A stretch of 64,000 nucleotides of DNA from DALYDK01 sp031973215 (GCA_031973215.1 DALYDK010000002.1:71210-135209); one strand, 5' to 3'; counted from the stretch's first letter, positions 50,896 to 58,909 are shown. The notes: generated by a model from the letters alone, not told the origin. Numbers and translations are program-made.

Positions 50896-52891
50896 TTATA
50901 AGTTCTAGGAATTTTTGTTCATCGATTATTTTTGTGCCAAATTTTTCTGCTTTGGCTATTTTACTGGCACCTATGCTTCCGCCGGCGACTAAATAGGTTG
51001 TTCCTTTGCCAACAGAAGATTGAAAAACTCCACCTTTTTCTCTTATTTTATCTGCTGCTGCCTCTCGGGACATATTAGTTAATGAACCGGTAATCGCAAA
51101 ACTAATGTTTTTAAGCGGCCCATTAATATTACCGGTTACACTAGTTGGCTGAACGTTCAAAGATTTAAATTTTTCTAGTAGGGCTTTATTTTCCTCATCC
51201 GCAAACCATGCGGCAATCGACTCTGCAACCACAACTCCAACACCCTCAACATTTTCTAAATCTTCTACGCTAGCAATAGATAATGTCTCTAAGGACTTAA
51301 AATTATTTGCTAAGTCAATTGCAGTTTGCGCGCCAACATGCCTAATTCCAAGAGCAAAAATGAACTTTGATAAACTTGGGTTTTTCTTACTATTTATAGC
51401 TTTAATAAGATTTTGGGCGCTTGTTTCAGCGAATCTTTCTAGTTTTATTAGCTGTGATTCTTTCAGTTCGTACAAATCTGCTGAATCCGAAATTAAATTA
51501 TTTTCAAGCAATGCTTGCACTACTTTCTCGCCAAGGCCGTCTATATCTAGTGCCGGCTTTGATGCAAAATGTTGGATATGCCTTAATGTTCTGGCTGGAC
51601 ACATTTTGTTAGGACACCTAGAGACAACTTCGTTTTCGGGTTTAATAAACAGACTACCGCACTCCGGACAACTGGTTGGCATTAGAAATTCAACTTCATT
51701 ACCGGTTCTTAAAGAAACAATGGGCTCTAATACTTCAGGGATAATATCACCTGCTTTTTGGATAATTACCGTATCATTAATTTTAATTTTTTTCCTAATA
51801 ATTTCATCTTCGTTATGGAGTGTCGCCATTTGAACCGTGGACCCTGCAACAACTACCGGCTCAAGAACTGCAACGGGCGTAGCCGCCCCTGTCCGGCCAA
51901 TACTAATAAAGATATCCAGCAGTTTAGTAGTAGCCGTTTCAGCCGGATATTTAAAGGCAATAGCCGCCCTTGGGTTTTTTCCAACTACACCTAAATTGTC
52001 ATATAAATTTCTATCGTTTATTTTAATGACAAGACCGTCAGTGTTATATGGCAGAGTGTGTCTTTTTTCTTTCCATTCTTCCGCAAAACTAATGACCGAT
52101 TCAATATCTGGCAAGAGTTGTGCTGCATCGTCGACAAGAAAGCCTAGATTTTTTAAAGATTGATAGGCAAATTGTTGAGTCGGGACCTCGTTAAGATCAT
52201 CTCTAATTACATCAAAGGCCCTAAAATATAACTTCCTTTTTGCAACAACCCCAGGATCAAGTTGCCTAATTGTTCCAGCAGCTAAATTTCGTGGGTTTGC
52301 ATATGTTTTTTCACCTGCATTTTGAAGTTCAGAATTAATTTTTTCAAAGTCGGTTTTATACATAACTATTTCCCCGCGAATTTCAGTTCTACCTGCAGAA
52401 AAAATATTTATTTTGGGTAAAACCAAAGGAATGCTCCTGATAGTTTTTACATTTGCTGTTACATCTTCACCCTCAAAACCATCTCCTCTTGTAACCCCAT
52501 TGGTCAGAATACCATCCTGATAAATCAGTGCACAGCTCAGACCGTCTTTTTTAATATCTCCCCAAAAATTTGCATTTTTAACAGAAGGGTCAATTTTAGA
52601 AATTCTTTCAACCCACTCATAAACTTCTTTTTCACTAAAAACATCATTTAAACTAAGCATTCGAGTTTTATGTTGATATTTACTAAAGCCACTTAAGGGC
52701 TTTGATCCAACCCTTTGTGTTGGAGATTGAGGCAATATTTTAGTAGGATTTTGGCCTTCATAGTCTTTAACTTCTTGCATTAAAGAATCATAAACAGAAT
52801 CATCAACCGAAGGGTTGTCAAGAGCGTAATATTCATATGCATATTTATTAAGCTGCTCAATTAGTTGAGCATACCTTTGCTGGCTAATCAT
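50888..52891 (-). CDS. ligA: NAD-dependent DNA ligase
   Basis: 667 residues. Adenylation domain with the active-site KKDG (Lys at about 114), OB fold, zinc finger CPECG ... CPNKMC, helix-hairpin-helix region (IDGLGEKVVQALL, VEGVGVVVAESI) and a C-terminal BRCT domain (SFAITGSLTNMSREAA). The usual KIDG is KKDG here, which keeps the K-x-D-G pattern. Length is typical. Confidence 0.97.
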   Translation of the reverse strand: MISQQRYAQLIEQLNKYAYEYYALDNPSVDDSVYDSLMQEVKDYEGQNPTKILPQSPTQRVGSKPLSGFSKYQHKTRMLSLNDVFSEKEVYEWVERISKIDPSVKNANFWGDIKKDGLSCALIYQDGILTNGVTRGDGFEGEDVTANVKTIRSIPLVLPKINIFSAGRTEIRGEIVMYKTDFEKINSELQNAGEKTYANPRNLAAGTIRQLDPGVVAKRKLYFRAFDVIRDDLNEVPTQQFAYQSLKNLGFLVDDAAQLLPDIESVISFAEEWKEKRHTLPYNTDGLVIKINDRNLYDNLGVVGKNPRAAIAFKYPAETATTKLLDIFISIGRTGAATPVAVLEPVVVAGSTVQMATLHNEDEIIRKKIKINDTVIIQKAGDIIPEVLEPIVSLRTGNEVEFLMPTSCPECGSLFIKPENEVVSRCPNKMCPARTLRHIQHFASKPALDIDGLGEKVVQALLENNLISDSADLYELKESQLIKLERFAETSAQNLIKAINSKKNPSLSKFIFALGIRHVGAQTAIDLANNFKSLETLSIASVEDLENVEGVGVVVAESIAAWFADEENKALLEKFKSLNVQPTSVTGNINGPLKNISFAITGSLTNMSREAAADKIREKGGVFQSSVGKGTTYLVAGGSIGASKIAKAEKFGTKIIDEQKFLELIND

Positions 52892-53756
52892 CTATTAGGC
52901 TCCTGTAAACAATAAAGCCATACATGGTGCTTGTTGCAAAAAGCCCAAGCATTAGAATAAAAAGCCAGTAGGGCGAAACCATTGGCAAAAATAGCCCAAC
53001 CGGAGTAAATAACAGTACAATTAATAACAACGAAAGCATAAAAAATCCAATAAACTGAAAGAAAATATTAAACCTATGGCCTTTGGTTATTTTTGATGCT
53101 TGCTTGAGAGCAAACATTGGCCTGACGGACGGTAAGGTTGCTATATAAACCGCTGGCCAATATTTCAGATATAACCATATGCTCAAAATTCCCAGTAAGC
53201 AAAAAATTATAAATATTACTGATGACTCGACAATACTAGTGGCGAAAGAAATGCCGGCCAGCAAAATAGTAGACCCTATGCTTATGGGTATCAGAAAAAT
53301 TAATAACACTATAAAAATCATAACCAAAGATACAAACTGAGATGTTCCATCAAAGTAAGCATCGCTGATTTTAGCTTGGCCTAACTTGCGAGTTTTACGT
53401 AAAATACTTACTAGTGCCAGAAAACCAACTATAAATAAAAAAAATTGAACCGCCGTACTTGCCTCATCCCCTGAAACAAATCCTACAGAAGTAGAAATAT
53501 TACTTAGAAGTTTACTTACTGAATCTTGATTTTGCTCGCTCACTAAAACGCCAGTGCTAGTTGACCTAGTTAGGATTGGAAGAATGAAATTAAAACCAAT
53601 AACGACAAATGCATACAGTAAGCCATAAACAACGACAACTCCGCTAATTGGCTTCCAAAAAACAATAAGATCTTCTTTTAAAAAACTAAGATTTTTCCAT
53701 AAAAATGGAATGTTTTTTTTAGCAGATTTTTGTTTTTTTGTTTTTATTTTTTTCAT
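52884..53756 (-). CDS. Multi-helix membrane protein, unknown
   Basis: 290 residues. A Lys-rich N-terminus, about six membrane helices, and a mid-region KYWPAVYIATLPSVRPMFALKQASKITKG-like segment (near 205-230) typical of the DUF975/glycerophosphodiesterase membrane-domain style of proteins. No catalytic residues stand out. It overlaps both ligA (8 bases) and htpX (4 bases), so it belongs to the lemA-htpX transcription unit. Confidence 0.65.
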   Translation of the reverse strand: MKKIKTKKQKSAKKNIPFLWKNLSFLKEDLIVFWKPISGVVVVYGLLYAFVVIGFNFILPILTRSTSTGVLVSEQNQDSVSKLLSNISTSVGFVSGDEASTAVQFFLFIVGFLALVSILRKTRKLGQAKISDAYFDGTSQFVSLVMIFIVLLIFLIPISIGSTILLAGISFATSIVESSVIFIIFCLLGILSIWLYLKYWPAVYIATLPSVRPMFALKQASKITKGHRFNIFFQFIGFFMLSLLLIVLLFTPVGLFLPMVSPYWLFILMLGLFATSTMYGFIVYRSLIDD

Positions 53757-54643
53757 ACTTTTCCGCCCATTTCTTTAAGGCGCTTAATTCTGTCTTCTAT
53801 TGGAGGATGCGTGCTAAATAAGTTCATTAAAGAACTGCCCTTGAGCGGGTTGGCAAAAAATAAATGTGCCGTTGAGGCGCTCTGTTTTTGCATGACAGAT
53901 CCGTGTTCACTAATTTTTTGTAGAGCGCTAGCTAAGCCATCAGGATATCTTGTTGTTAATGCACCAGTTGCATCGGCTAAATATTCTCTTTTTCTAGAAA
54001 TCGATAGCTGAATCATGGTTGCCACAATAGGAGCAATAACAAGCGCTACAATACCAATAATTAAAAATATAGGATTATTACCCGCTGGCGAATCATCGTC
54101 ATCTCCAACGCCTCCCCAGAAAAGTGATCTTAAAATAATATCGCTTATCATAGACACAGCCGCTACCAAACCAAAGGCAATCATAGAAACTCTAATATCA
54201 TAGTTTTTGATATGTCCGAGTTCGTGGGCCAAAACCCCTTCTAACTCAGTGTCTGTCATAATTTCTAGTATCCCCGTAGTAACGGCAACTGCCGAATGTT
54301 TAGGGTCACGACCAGTTGCAAATGCGTTAGGAGCAGGATCGTCAATTATATATACTCTGGGCATTGGTAGGCCGTCTGTTATAGATAGGTTTTCGACAAT
54401 CCTAAAAAGCCTTGGGTTGTCTTTTTTTTCTATTTGATTGGCTTTGTTAATGCTTAGAGCAAGCTTGTCAGATGCAAAATATGACCAAAGTACATATCCG
54501 AAAGAAAACACTAAAGCAAAAATTGTTATGAACCAATCTTGGAAATAATAACCAACACCGTAAGCAATTGCGCCCACCAGCACAAAAAATCCAAACATAA
54601 GTAACACAGTTTTTCGCTTATTAGCATCTATTTCTGAATACAT
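53753..54643 (-). CDS. htpX: Membrane metalloprotease HtpX
   Basis: 296 residues, M48B peptidase. Two N-terminal helices, the zinc motif HELGH at 140-144 with the third ligand Glu in SRKREYLADA, and two further helices in between. HtpX degrades damaged membrane proteins. It lies 8 bases downstream of lemA, a very common pair. Confidence 0.95.
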   Translation of the reverse strand: MYSEIDANKRKTVLLMFGFFVLVGAIAYGVGYYFQDWFITIFALVFSFGYVLWSYFASDKLALSINKANQIEKKDNPRLFRIVENLSITDGLPMPRVYIIDDPAPNAFATGRDPKHSAVAVTTGILEIMTDTELEGVLAHELGHIKNYDIRVSMIAFGLVAAVSMISDIILRSLFWGGVGDDDDSPAGNNPIFLIIGIVALVIAPIVATMIQLSISRKREYLADATGALTTRYPDGLASALQKISEHGSVMQKQSASTAHLFFANPLKGSSLMNLFSTHPPIEDRIKRLKEMGGKV

Positions 54644-54651
54644 GTAGCCTA

Positions 54652-55215
54652 CTAGAATTTAACTTCAACTGGGTTTTGAACTGCCTGCTCCTCAGCATCA
54701 TTTAGTTCAAAAAATTCTTTTTCTTTAAATCCAAGCATTCCTGCAAAAACATTGTTGGGAAATACTTTTATTTTTGTGTTTAATTCTCTGACAGATCCAT
54801 TATAAAATCGTCGTGAAGCTTGAATTTTATCTTCTGTATCGACAAGTTCTTCTTGTAGATGCTTAAAGTTTTCATTCGCCTTTAAGTCTGGGTAAGCTTC
54901 TGCTACGGCAAATACACTCTTAAGCGCATCTGTTAGCATGTTTTCTGCTTTGGCTGATTCTGCCGGGCTTTGAGCATTAATTGCATTAGCCCTAGCTTCT
55001 GTGACTTTTTCGAATACGCCACTTTCATGCTTTGCGTAGCCTTGGACAGTATTTACCAAATTAGGAATTAAATCATACCTTCTTTTTAGCTGGACTGTTA
55101 TATCACTCCAAGCTTCATCTACTCTTATTTTTAACTTTACTAAACTGTTATAAGTAACAATTAGAAATAGCGCCCCAAAGACTACTACCCCTAAAACAAT
55201 CCATAGTGCAATCAT
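54652..55215 (-). CDS. lemA: LemA family protein
   Basis: 187 residues. A single N-terminal membrane helix and a helical bundle with the family motifs YNSLVKLKIRVDEAWSDI, RRYDLIPNLVNTVQGYA and FYNGSVRELNTKIKVFPNN. It is paired with htpX. AAAGGAG lies 6 bases before the ATG. Confidence 0.95.
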   Translation of the reverse strand: MIALWIVLGVVVFGALFLIVTYNSLVKLKIRVDEAWSDITVQLKRRYDLIPNLVNTVQGYAKHESGVFEKVTEARANAINAQSPAESAKAENMLTDALKSVFAVAEAYPDLKANENFKHLQEELVDTEDKIQASRRFYNGSVRELNTKIKVFPNNVFAGMLGFKEKEFFELNDAEEQAVQNPVEVKF

Positions 55216-55283
55216 TACATCTCCTTTATTGTTGCTAACAACTAGTATACTGATTTTTAACTAAGCATTAAAGTCATTTTTAC

Positions 55284-55312
55284 TTGAATTATATTCTATA
55301 ATTGAATATAAT
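55284..55312 (+). promoter_or_regulatory. Promoter of tRNA-Gly
   Basis: TTGAAT (55284-55289), a 17-base spacer and TATAAT (55307-55312), 17 bases upstream of the mature tRNA. Confidence 0.7.
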
Positions 55313-55328
55313 TTTACAAGTTAAATAT

Positions 55329-55405
55329 GCGGGTGTAGCTCAGTTGTTTAGAGCGCGTCCTTGCCAAGGACGAGGTCCAGGGTTAGAGTCCCTGTACCCG
55401 CACCA
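55329..55405 (+). tRNA. tRNA-Gly (anticodon GCC), altered elbow
   Basis: Acceptor GCGGGTG/TACCCGC, anticodon stem CGTCC/GGACG with loop TTGCCAA, encoded CCA. The D-loop reads AGTTGTTTA, so G19 is replaced by T, and the T-loop reads TTAGAGT, so C56 is replaced by A. The two changes compensate (U19-A56 in place of G19-C56). All stems are intact, so the gene is probably functional. Confidence 0.93.
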
Positions 55406-55416
55406 GAATATGAAAT

Positions 55417-55442
55417 CCTCGCAAGTCGTGCGAGGTTTTTTT
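55417..55442 (+). terminator. Terminator of tRNA-Gly
   Basis: Stem CCTCGCA (55417-55423) with TGCGAGG (55429-55435) and seven T. Confidence 0.9.
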
Positions 55443-55447
55443 AATAA

Positions 55448-56023
55448 TTACTTCAGTCTGGCTATAAGCGGTAATGCATTTAACCTGTTTCTTCTAGCTT
55501 GCCCAATTCCAGCCATATAATATTGTTCTGTAAATTTACTTATAGCCCTTAAGACGCTGTCCGCTTTGACAATTAAAGGACCTGAGCCCCAGGCCTCTCC
55601 ACTTCCGCCATAACATGCACTTACTACAACTTCTTCATCTAGTTGAAAAATCACCACGCCATCGTTCCAAACAATATTATCAAATTTAGATTGATGTACG
55701 AAGCTATCGCCATGACCTTTAATTAAGTCATTGTACTGATGAGGTTCAATATACTCGTAGCCATCTATTTCACGCTGTAAATATGTAGCGATAGCGCGCC
55801 CTAAGGCAAGTTCTGCTTCACTATCTACCCCAAATCCTAATAATGGCGCGTCGTCACTATATTCTGTTGAGGCTAAAATTTTAAAAACCCTCTCGTTTGC
55901 AGTAGAAGAATAACCATGAAAAGAATGTCCTCTTGGTAATATTTGTTCAACAAGACTTATGGGGTTAAATTCTGTGATTTCATTTTTACTTGAGTAATTG
56001 TCGTAGCTTACTTCACTGCTCAT
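55448..56023 (-). CDS. Hypothetical soluble protein
   Basis: 191 residues, no membrane segment or signal peptide, no motif I recognise. It contains GYEYIEPHQYNDLIKGHGDSF, split around residue 95, and a Gly/Trp-rich stretch YGGSGEAWGSGP near 145. On this strand TATATT (56036-56031) ends 7 bases before the ATG and no ribosome site is present, so it may be leaderless. It is convergent with the tRNA-Gly unit. Confidence 0.6.
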   Translation of the reverse strand: MSSEVSYDNYSSKNEITEFNPISLVEQILPRGHSFHGYSSTANERVFKILASTEYSDDAPLLGFGVDSEAELALGRAIATYLQREIDGYEYIEPHQYNDLIKGHGDSFVHQSKFDNIVWNDGVVIFQLDEEVVVSACYGGSGEAWGSGPLIVKADSVLRAISKFTEQYYMAGIGQARRNRLNALPLIARLK

Positions 56024-56169
56024 ATAAGATAATATATTCTGCTGTTATGCAAAATAATGCAAGCATAAGAATTGTTTGTATATTTAAAATAAATATACTA
56101 TATTTTAATATTGACTATATTTCTATTTTGTATTTATATATATTAAGAAGCTTTAACAAAGGAGTGAGT

Positions 56170-56673
56170 ATGAAAGAATTTTTCGGTGACAGATCTAGTG
56201 ATAAGGGGCGAAGAAAAAGCCTTATTGCTACGACTTCTGGTGCGGTAGGTGTAGTGACTTTATTTTTGACCGGATGTTCCTCCGTAGAACAAAAAACTGC
56301 AGATTGGACCATTGGTGTGGAATGTGCCGAAAATGCAAACTTGCGAGTTCTTGGAGTGAGTGCCCCAAGTGACTCAAGCCTGGCTGATTATTCAAATATT
56401 GTCATAACCTGCGCAGAAGAAAATGGACAAGATAGCGCTCCCGCATCAATTACCCTGCTTAGCGGTGAAGGTACGGTGGTAAATAATCCCGGTGTAAACT
56501 ATAAACAATTAGAAATTAACGCTTCCTATGAACAGGGTGGTTTCAGCGATTACCAAAACCCCAAGGTATCATGGGCGGTAGCTCCAAGCGAAAATCCGAA
56601 TGTAGCAATAGTAAATGTCGATTCAGTCGATAAAATAAATAGCGTTGAAGTAAACGGCACTACGAATTCTTAA
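56170..56673 (+). CDS. Putative lipoprotein
   Basis: 167 residues. A basic N-terminus, a hydrophobic stretch and the lipobox LTGC (Cys near residue 36), followed by an extracellular domain with two further cysteines (GVECAEN and ITCAEEN). The start at 56170 is set by AAAGGAG 5 bases upstream. The domain is beta-rich and unknown. A terminator follows directly. Confidence 0.7.
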   Translation: MKEFFGDRSSDKGRRKSLIATTSGAVGVVTLFLTGCSSVEQKTADWTIGVECAENANLRVLGVSAPSDSSLADYSNIVITCAEENGQDSAPASITLLSGEGTVVNNPGVNYKQLEINASYEQGGFSDYQNPKVSWAVAPSENPNVAIVNVDSVDKINSVEVNGTTNS

Positions 56674-56696
56674 GCTATAGGTTTCTAATATCAAAT

Positions 56697-56718
56697 AAGC
56701 CCTTAAATGGGCTTTTTT
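56697..56718 (+). terminator. Terminator of the lipoprotein gene
   Basis: Stem AAGCCC (56697-56702) with GGGCTT (56709-56714) and a T run; an outer ATATCAAA/TTTGATAT pairing extends the stem. Confidence 0.85.
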
Positions 56719-56732
56719 GATATCATGAATAG

Positions 56733-57308
56733 ATGGATGAAAAAGAAAAAAATCATGAAATAAAAAATGAAGTAACAATAGAGTTTGCAGGACCTGAAGA
56801 TGCAGAAACTATTTGTAACATAAGGGACGAGGCATGGATAGATGCCTACCCCAACCCCGAACTGGGCATTAGCGCGGAACAAATAGAACTGAATGCAAGA
56901 GGGCCCGAAAACAGGTTTTTAATTAATAGAATTAAGCACCTCAAGCAGGAGCTTGCAGAACCACAAAGCAGAGATTATCCGCTATTTGTAGCAAAACAAA
57001 ATGGTAAAGTAATTGGCTTTGTTAACCCCGAAATAGACGAAAAAGGCCATAAAACTATTAGCCAGATATATATTGACCCAAAATACCAAAGCAAGGGATT
57101 AGGATCACTACTTCTTGGAAAAGCCCTGAACGCATTGGGTAGTGAAAGCGATATTTATTTAGAGGTTGTTGGTTATAACCAAAAAGCTATTAGTTTTTAT
57201 GAAAAGTTTGGTTTTGTTAAAACTAATAATCCTGTCGAGCGAGATCCGAATATGCCCAGTTATTTGGTTGATTTACCAGCTATTGAAATGGTACTTAAAG
57301 CAAAGTAA
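56733..57308 (+). CDS. GNAT family acetyltransferase
   Basis: 191 residues. The GNAT fold with acetyl-CoA motif A IYIDPKYQSKGLGSLLLGKAL near 110-130 (Q/R-x-x-G-x-G/A form) and motif B VVGYNQKAISFYEKFGF. The substrate is unknown. TATCAT ends 6 bases before the ATG, giving leaderless spacing just behind the terminator of the previous gene. Confidence 0.88.
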   Translation: MDEKEKNHEIKNEVTIEFAGPEDAETICNIRDEAWIDAYPNPELGISAEQIELNARGPENRFLINRIKHLKQELAEPQSRDYPLFVAKQNGKVIGFVNPEIDEKGHKTISQIYIDPKYQSKGLGSLLLGKALNALGSESDIYLEVVGYNQKAISFYEKFGFVKTNNPVERDPNMPSYLVDLPAIEMVLKAK

Positions 57309-57332
57309 ATCTATATTTTTCGTAGATAATAG

Positions 57333-57563
57333 CTATGCCCACCATGCTGGAGATAATGCTTCGTCTAAGCCATTATTCCAATTGCTAGTGTTTTGACCAT
57401 AAATAGGTGCCAGTTTATCTGACCACCTCTCTTCTGCTGTTAATATTGTATCTATAACATCGGGCCCTTTGACAAAACTCGCCAAAATAACTGCATAAAG
57501 GCCTATGTTTTGAGCCGAAATTGTATTTCCTGGCATTTCAATAAATGCATTTAATTGTTCCAT
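57333..57563 (-). CDS. Small hypothetical protein
   Basis: 76 residues, weakly acidic, with Trp residues near the C-terminus (WSDKLAPIYG, NWNNGLDEALSPAWWA). AGGAG lies 8 bases before the ATG, which supports a real gene. No family recognised. Confidence 0.5.
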   Translation of the reverse strand: MEQLNAFIEMPGNTISAQNIGLYAVILASFVKGPDVIDTILTAEERWSDKLAPIYGQNTSNWNNGLDEALSPAWWA

Positions 57564-57734
57564 ATAAAAACTCCTAAGTAATTTAACTTGTTTTTTATTT
57601 TATGGAGATATTAACTAAAAGAACTACAGTGCATTAATTCTGCAAGTTTAGCAGCAGCAATAACATTTTCTTTGTTATTTGTTCTTTTACCTCTACTTAT
57701 ATTTTACGCCTATATGTCAAGTGATGAAATTTTT

Positions 57735-57766
57735 AGGGCCCGCCGCTCATGTGAACGGCGGGCCCT
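57735..57766. terminator. Strong GC-rich hairpin after L,D-transpeptidase
   Basis: An 11-base-pair perfect stem AGGGCCCGCCG (57735-57745) with CGGCGGGCCCT (57756-57766) and a 10-base loop. It lies 4 bases beyond the L,D-transpeptidase stop. No U run follows on the minus strand, as with many actinobacterial terminators. Confidence 0.7.
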
Positions 57767-57769
57767 GGT

Positions 57770-58246
57770 TTACCCAGAAGTTACAACTACGGGCATGCCT
57801 ACATAGGCAAAGTTGAAAACTTTTTGGGCGAACTTGTATTTTTTAAGACCTACACAACCGTGGCTATACTTATAGCCAGTTTGTGCGTACTCGTAACTGT
57901 AGTGGATCCCCTGCCCTCCACTAAACTGCACGAAGAAAGGCATATTTACTCCGTAAAGTGTGCTTACGGGGTTCCACTGCTTGTATCCGACGGAGTGGAC
58001 ACCGTTACGCGTGTACCAAGGCCCAGTTCCATCTGATGCCACACCGCCGAAGCGGGCTTTGCCAGAACGAACAACTTGGCCGTTTTGTACCAGTATAACC
58101 CGGGCCTGGGATTTGCTTGCGCAAATGATCTTACCAGAGTAGCCTTGGCACTGACTAGGTACATAGGCCTTGGCCTGAGCCGGCATAAATCCAATAAACA
58201 CTAAGCCAGGCAGTAGGACCAATACACCCAAAACTTTTTTAAACAC
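57770..58246 (-). CDS. Secreted L,D-transpeptidase (YkuD)
   Basis: 158 residues. A signal peptide (hydrophobic 7-22, probable cut after AQA) and a YkuD domain with the catalytic signature SHGCVGL near 132 and the upstream His in GIHYSYEY. It makes 3-3 cross-links or attaches proteins to peptidoglycan. GTG start with AAAGGAAG upstream. The gene is clearly richer in G and C than its neighbours, and its hairpin terminator is too, suggesting acquisition from a GC-rich host such as an actinobacterium. Two additional Cys (QCQGY and IICAS) may form a disulfide. Confidence 0.9.
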   Translation of the reverse strand: MFKKVLGVLVLLPGLVFIGFMPAQAKAYVPSQCQGYSGKIICASKSQARVILVQNGQVVRSGKARFGGVASDGTGPWYTRNGVHSVGYKQWNPVSTLYGVNMPFFVQFSGGQGIHYSYEYAQTGYKYSHGCVGLKKYKFAQKVFNFAYVGMPVVVTSG

Positions 58247-58335
58247 TGTTCTTCCTTTCGTTTGACGGAACAGCTGAAAATATTAATTACATTTATTGCG
58301 ATGTTTGTCAATTGATTATATCTGGTAACTTTGCG

Positions 58336-58341
58336 TATAAT
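58336..58341 (+). promoter_or_regulatory. -10 element of the tRNA-Cys/Leu/Phe cluster
   Basis: TATAAT 12 bases upstream of tRNA-Cys. The three tRNA genes that follow are likely one transcript ending at the terminator at 58644. Confidence 0.55.
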
Positions 58342-58353
58342 TTATTAATTAGT

Positions 58354-58427
58354 GGCGCCTTGGCCGAGAAGTTAGGCAGCGGTCTGCAAAACCGCGTAGA
58401 CGGGAGCGTTACCCGTAGGTGCCTCCA
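58354..58427 (+). tRNA. tRNA-Cys (anticodon GCA), unusual T-loop
   Basis: Acceptor GGCGCCT/AGGTGCC, anticodon stem GCGGT/ACCGC with loop CTGCAAA, T-stem ACGGG/CCCGT and encoded CCA. The T-loop is AGCGTTA instead of the usual TTCRANT pattern, and the D-loop has GAGAAGTTA, lacking a normal GG. The stems are perfect, so the tRNA is probably functional with a changed elbow. Confidence 0.9.
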
Positions 58428-58465
58428 TTTAAAAAATATGGTATAAATGTATAGTTACCATTTAC

Positions 58466-58551
58466 GGGCGAGTGGCGGAATTGGTATACGCTGCGGACTT
58501 AAAATCCGTTGCCGATAAGGCTTGAGGGTTCAAGTCCCTCCTCGCCCACCA
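58466..58551 (+). tRNA. tRNA-Leu (anticodon TAA)
   Basis: Class II tRNA with long variable arm. Acceptor GGGCGAG/CTCGCCC, anticodon loop CTTAAAA, T-loop TTCAAGT, encoded CCA. Canonical. Confidence 0.95.
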
Positions 58552-58558
58552 AGCGCGT

Positions 58559-58634
58559 GGCGTCTTAGCTCAGTTGGTAGAGCAGAGGCCTGAAGAGCCT
58601 TGTGTCCCCAGTTCAAGTCTGGGAGACGCCACCA
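58559..58634 (+). tRNA. tRNA-Phe (anticodon GAA)
   Basis: Acceptor GGCGTCT/AGACGCC, anticodon stem GAGGC/GCCTT with loop CTGAAGA, T-loop TTCAAGT, encoded CCA. Its 3' part and terminator are repeated 197 bases downstream behind a structured insert. Confidence 0.95.
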
Positions 58635-58674
58635 AAATTATATAAACCACCTACAAGCATGTTGGTGGTTTTTG
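58607..58674 (+). repeat. Direct repeat A: tRNA-Phe 3' part plus terminator (copy 1)
   Basis: Matches 58804-58871 with few differences (the T-stem 3' strand GGG is CCCG in copy 2, and a few loop bases differ). The repeats bracket structured insert 3, as attachment-site duplications bracket an integrated element. Confidence 0.8.
58644..58674 (+). terminator. Terminator of the tRNA cluster
   Basis: Stem AACCACC (58645-58651) with GGTGGTT (58664-58670) and five T. A near-copy occurs at about 58842-58868. Confidence 0.85.
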
Positions 58675-58705
58675 ATATATATTTGGACACAAGGTGAGCC
58701 TTGTG

Positions 58706-58804
58706 GTCACGGTCGCCTAGCGGCGCCTCGACCCCGCCTCAAACTCTGGTGCTTTCGCACGCAGGGTTTCCGGCCTTGCAAACAGCCAAAAAGGCTGTTT
58801 TCAC
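58706..58804 (-). repeat. Structured insert, copy 3 (next to tRNA-Phe fragment)
   Basis: Read on the minus strand: GTGA, a perfect 8-base-pair hairpin AAACAGCC/GGCTGTTT, GCAAGG, CCGGAAACCC, a central hairpin GTGC/GCAC, then GGCGGGGTCGAGG, a short hairpin and CCGTGAC. It lies antisense to the tRNA-Phe copy that follows it. It shares long stretches with copy 1 (59638-59744), including CTCGACCCCGCCTCAA and GCACGCAGGGTTTCCGGCC on the + strand. Confidence 0.75.
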
Positions 58805-58871
58805 CCAGTTCAAGTCTCCCGAGACGCCACCAAAATTATATAAACCACCTACAAGAATGTCGGTGGTTTAT
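58804..58871 (+). pseudogene. tRNA-Phe 3' fragment plus terminator (direct repeat A, copy 2)
   Basis: Carries CCCAGTTCAAGTCT, the acceptor strand AGACGCC, CCA and a copy of the terminator hairpin. There is no 5' half and its T-stem no longer pairs. It cannot make a tRNA. Confidence 0.75.
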
Positions 58872-58909
58872 ATTTAATTAAGGTTTCTGTTAGTTAGTTG
58901 GTTATCTTT

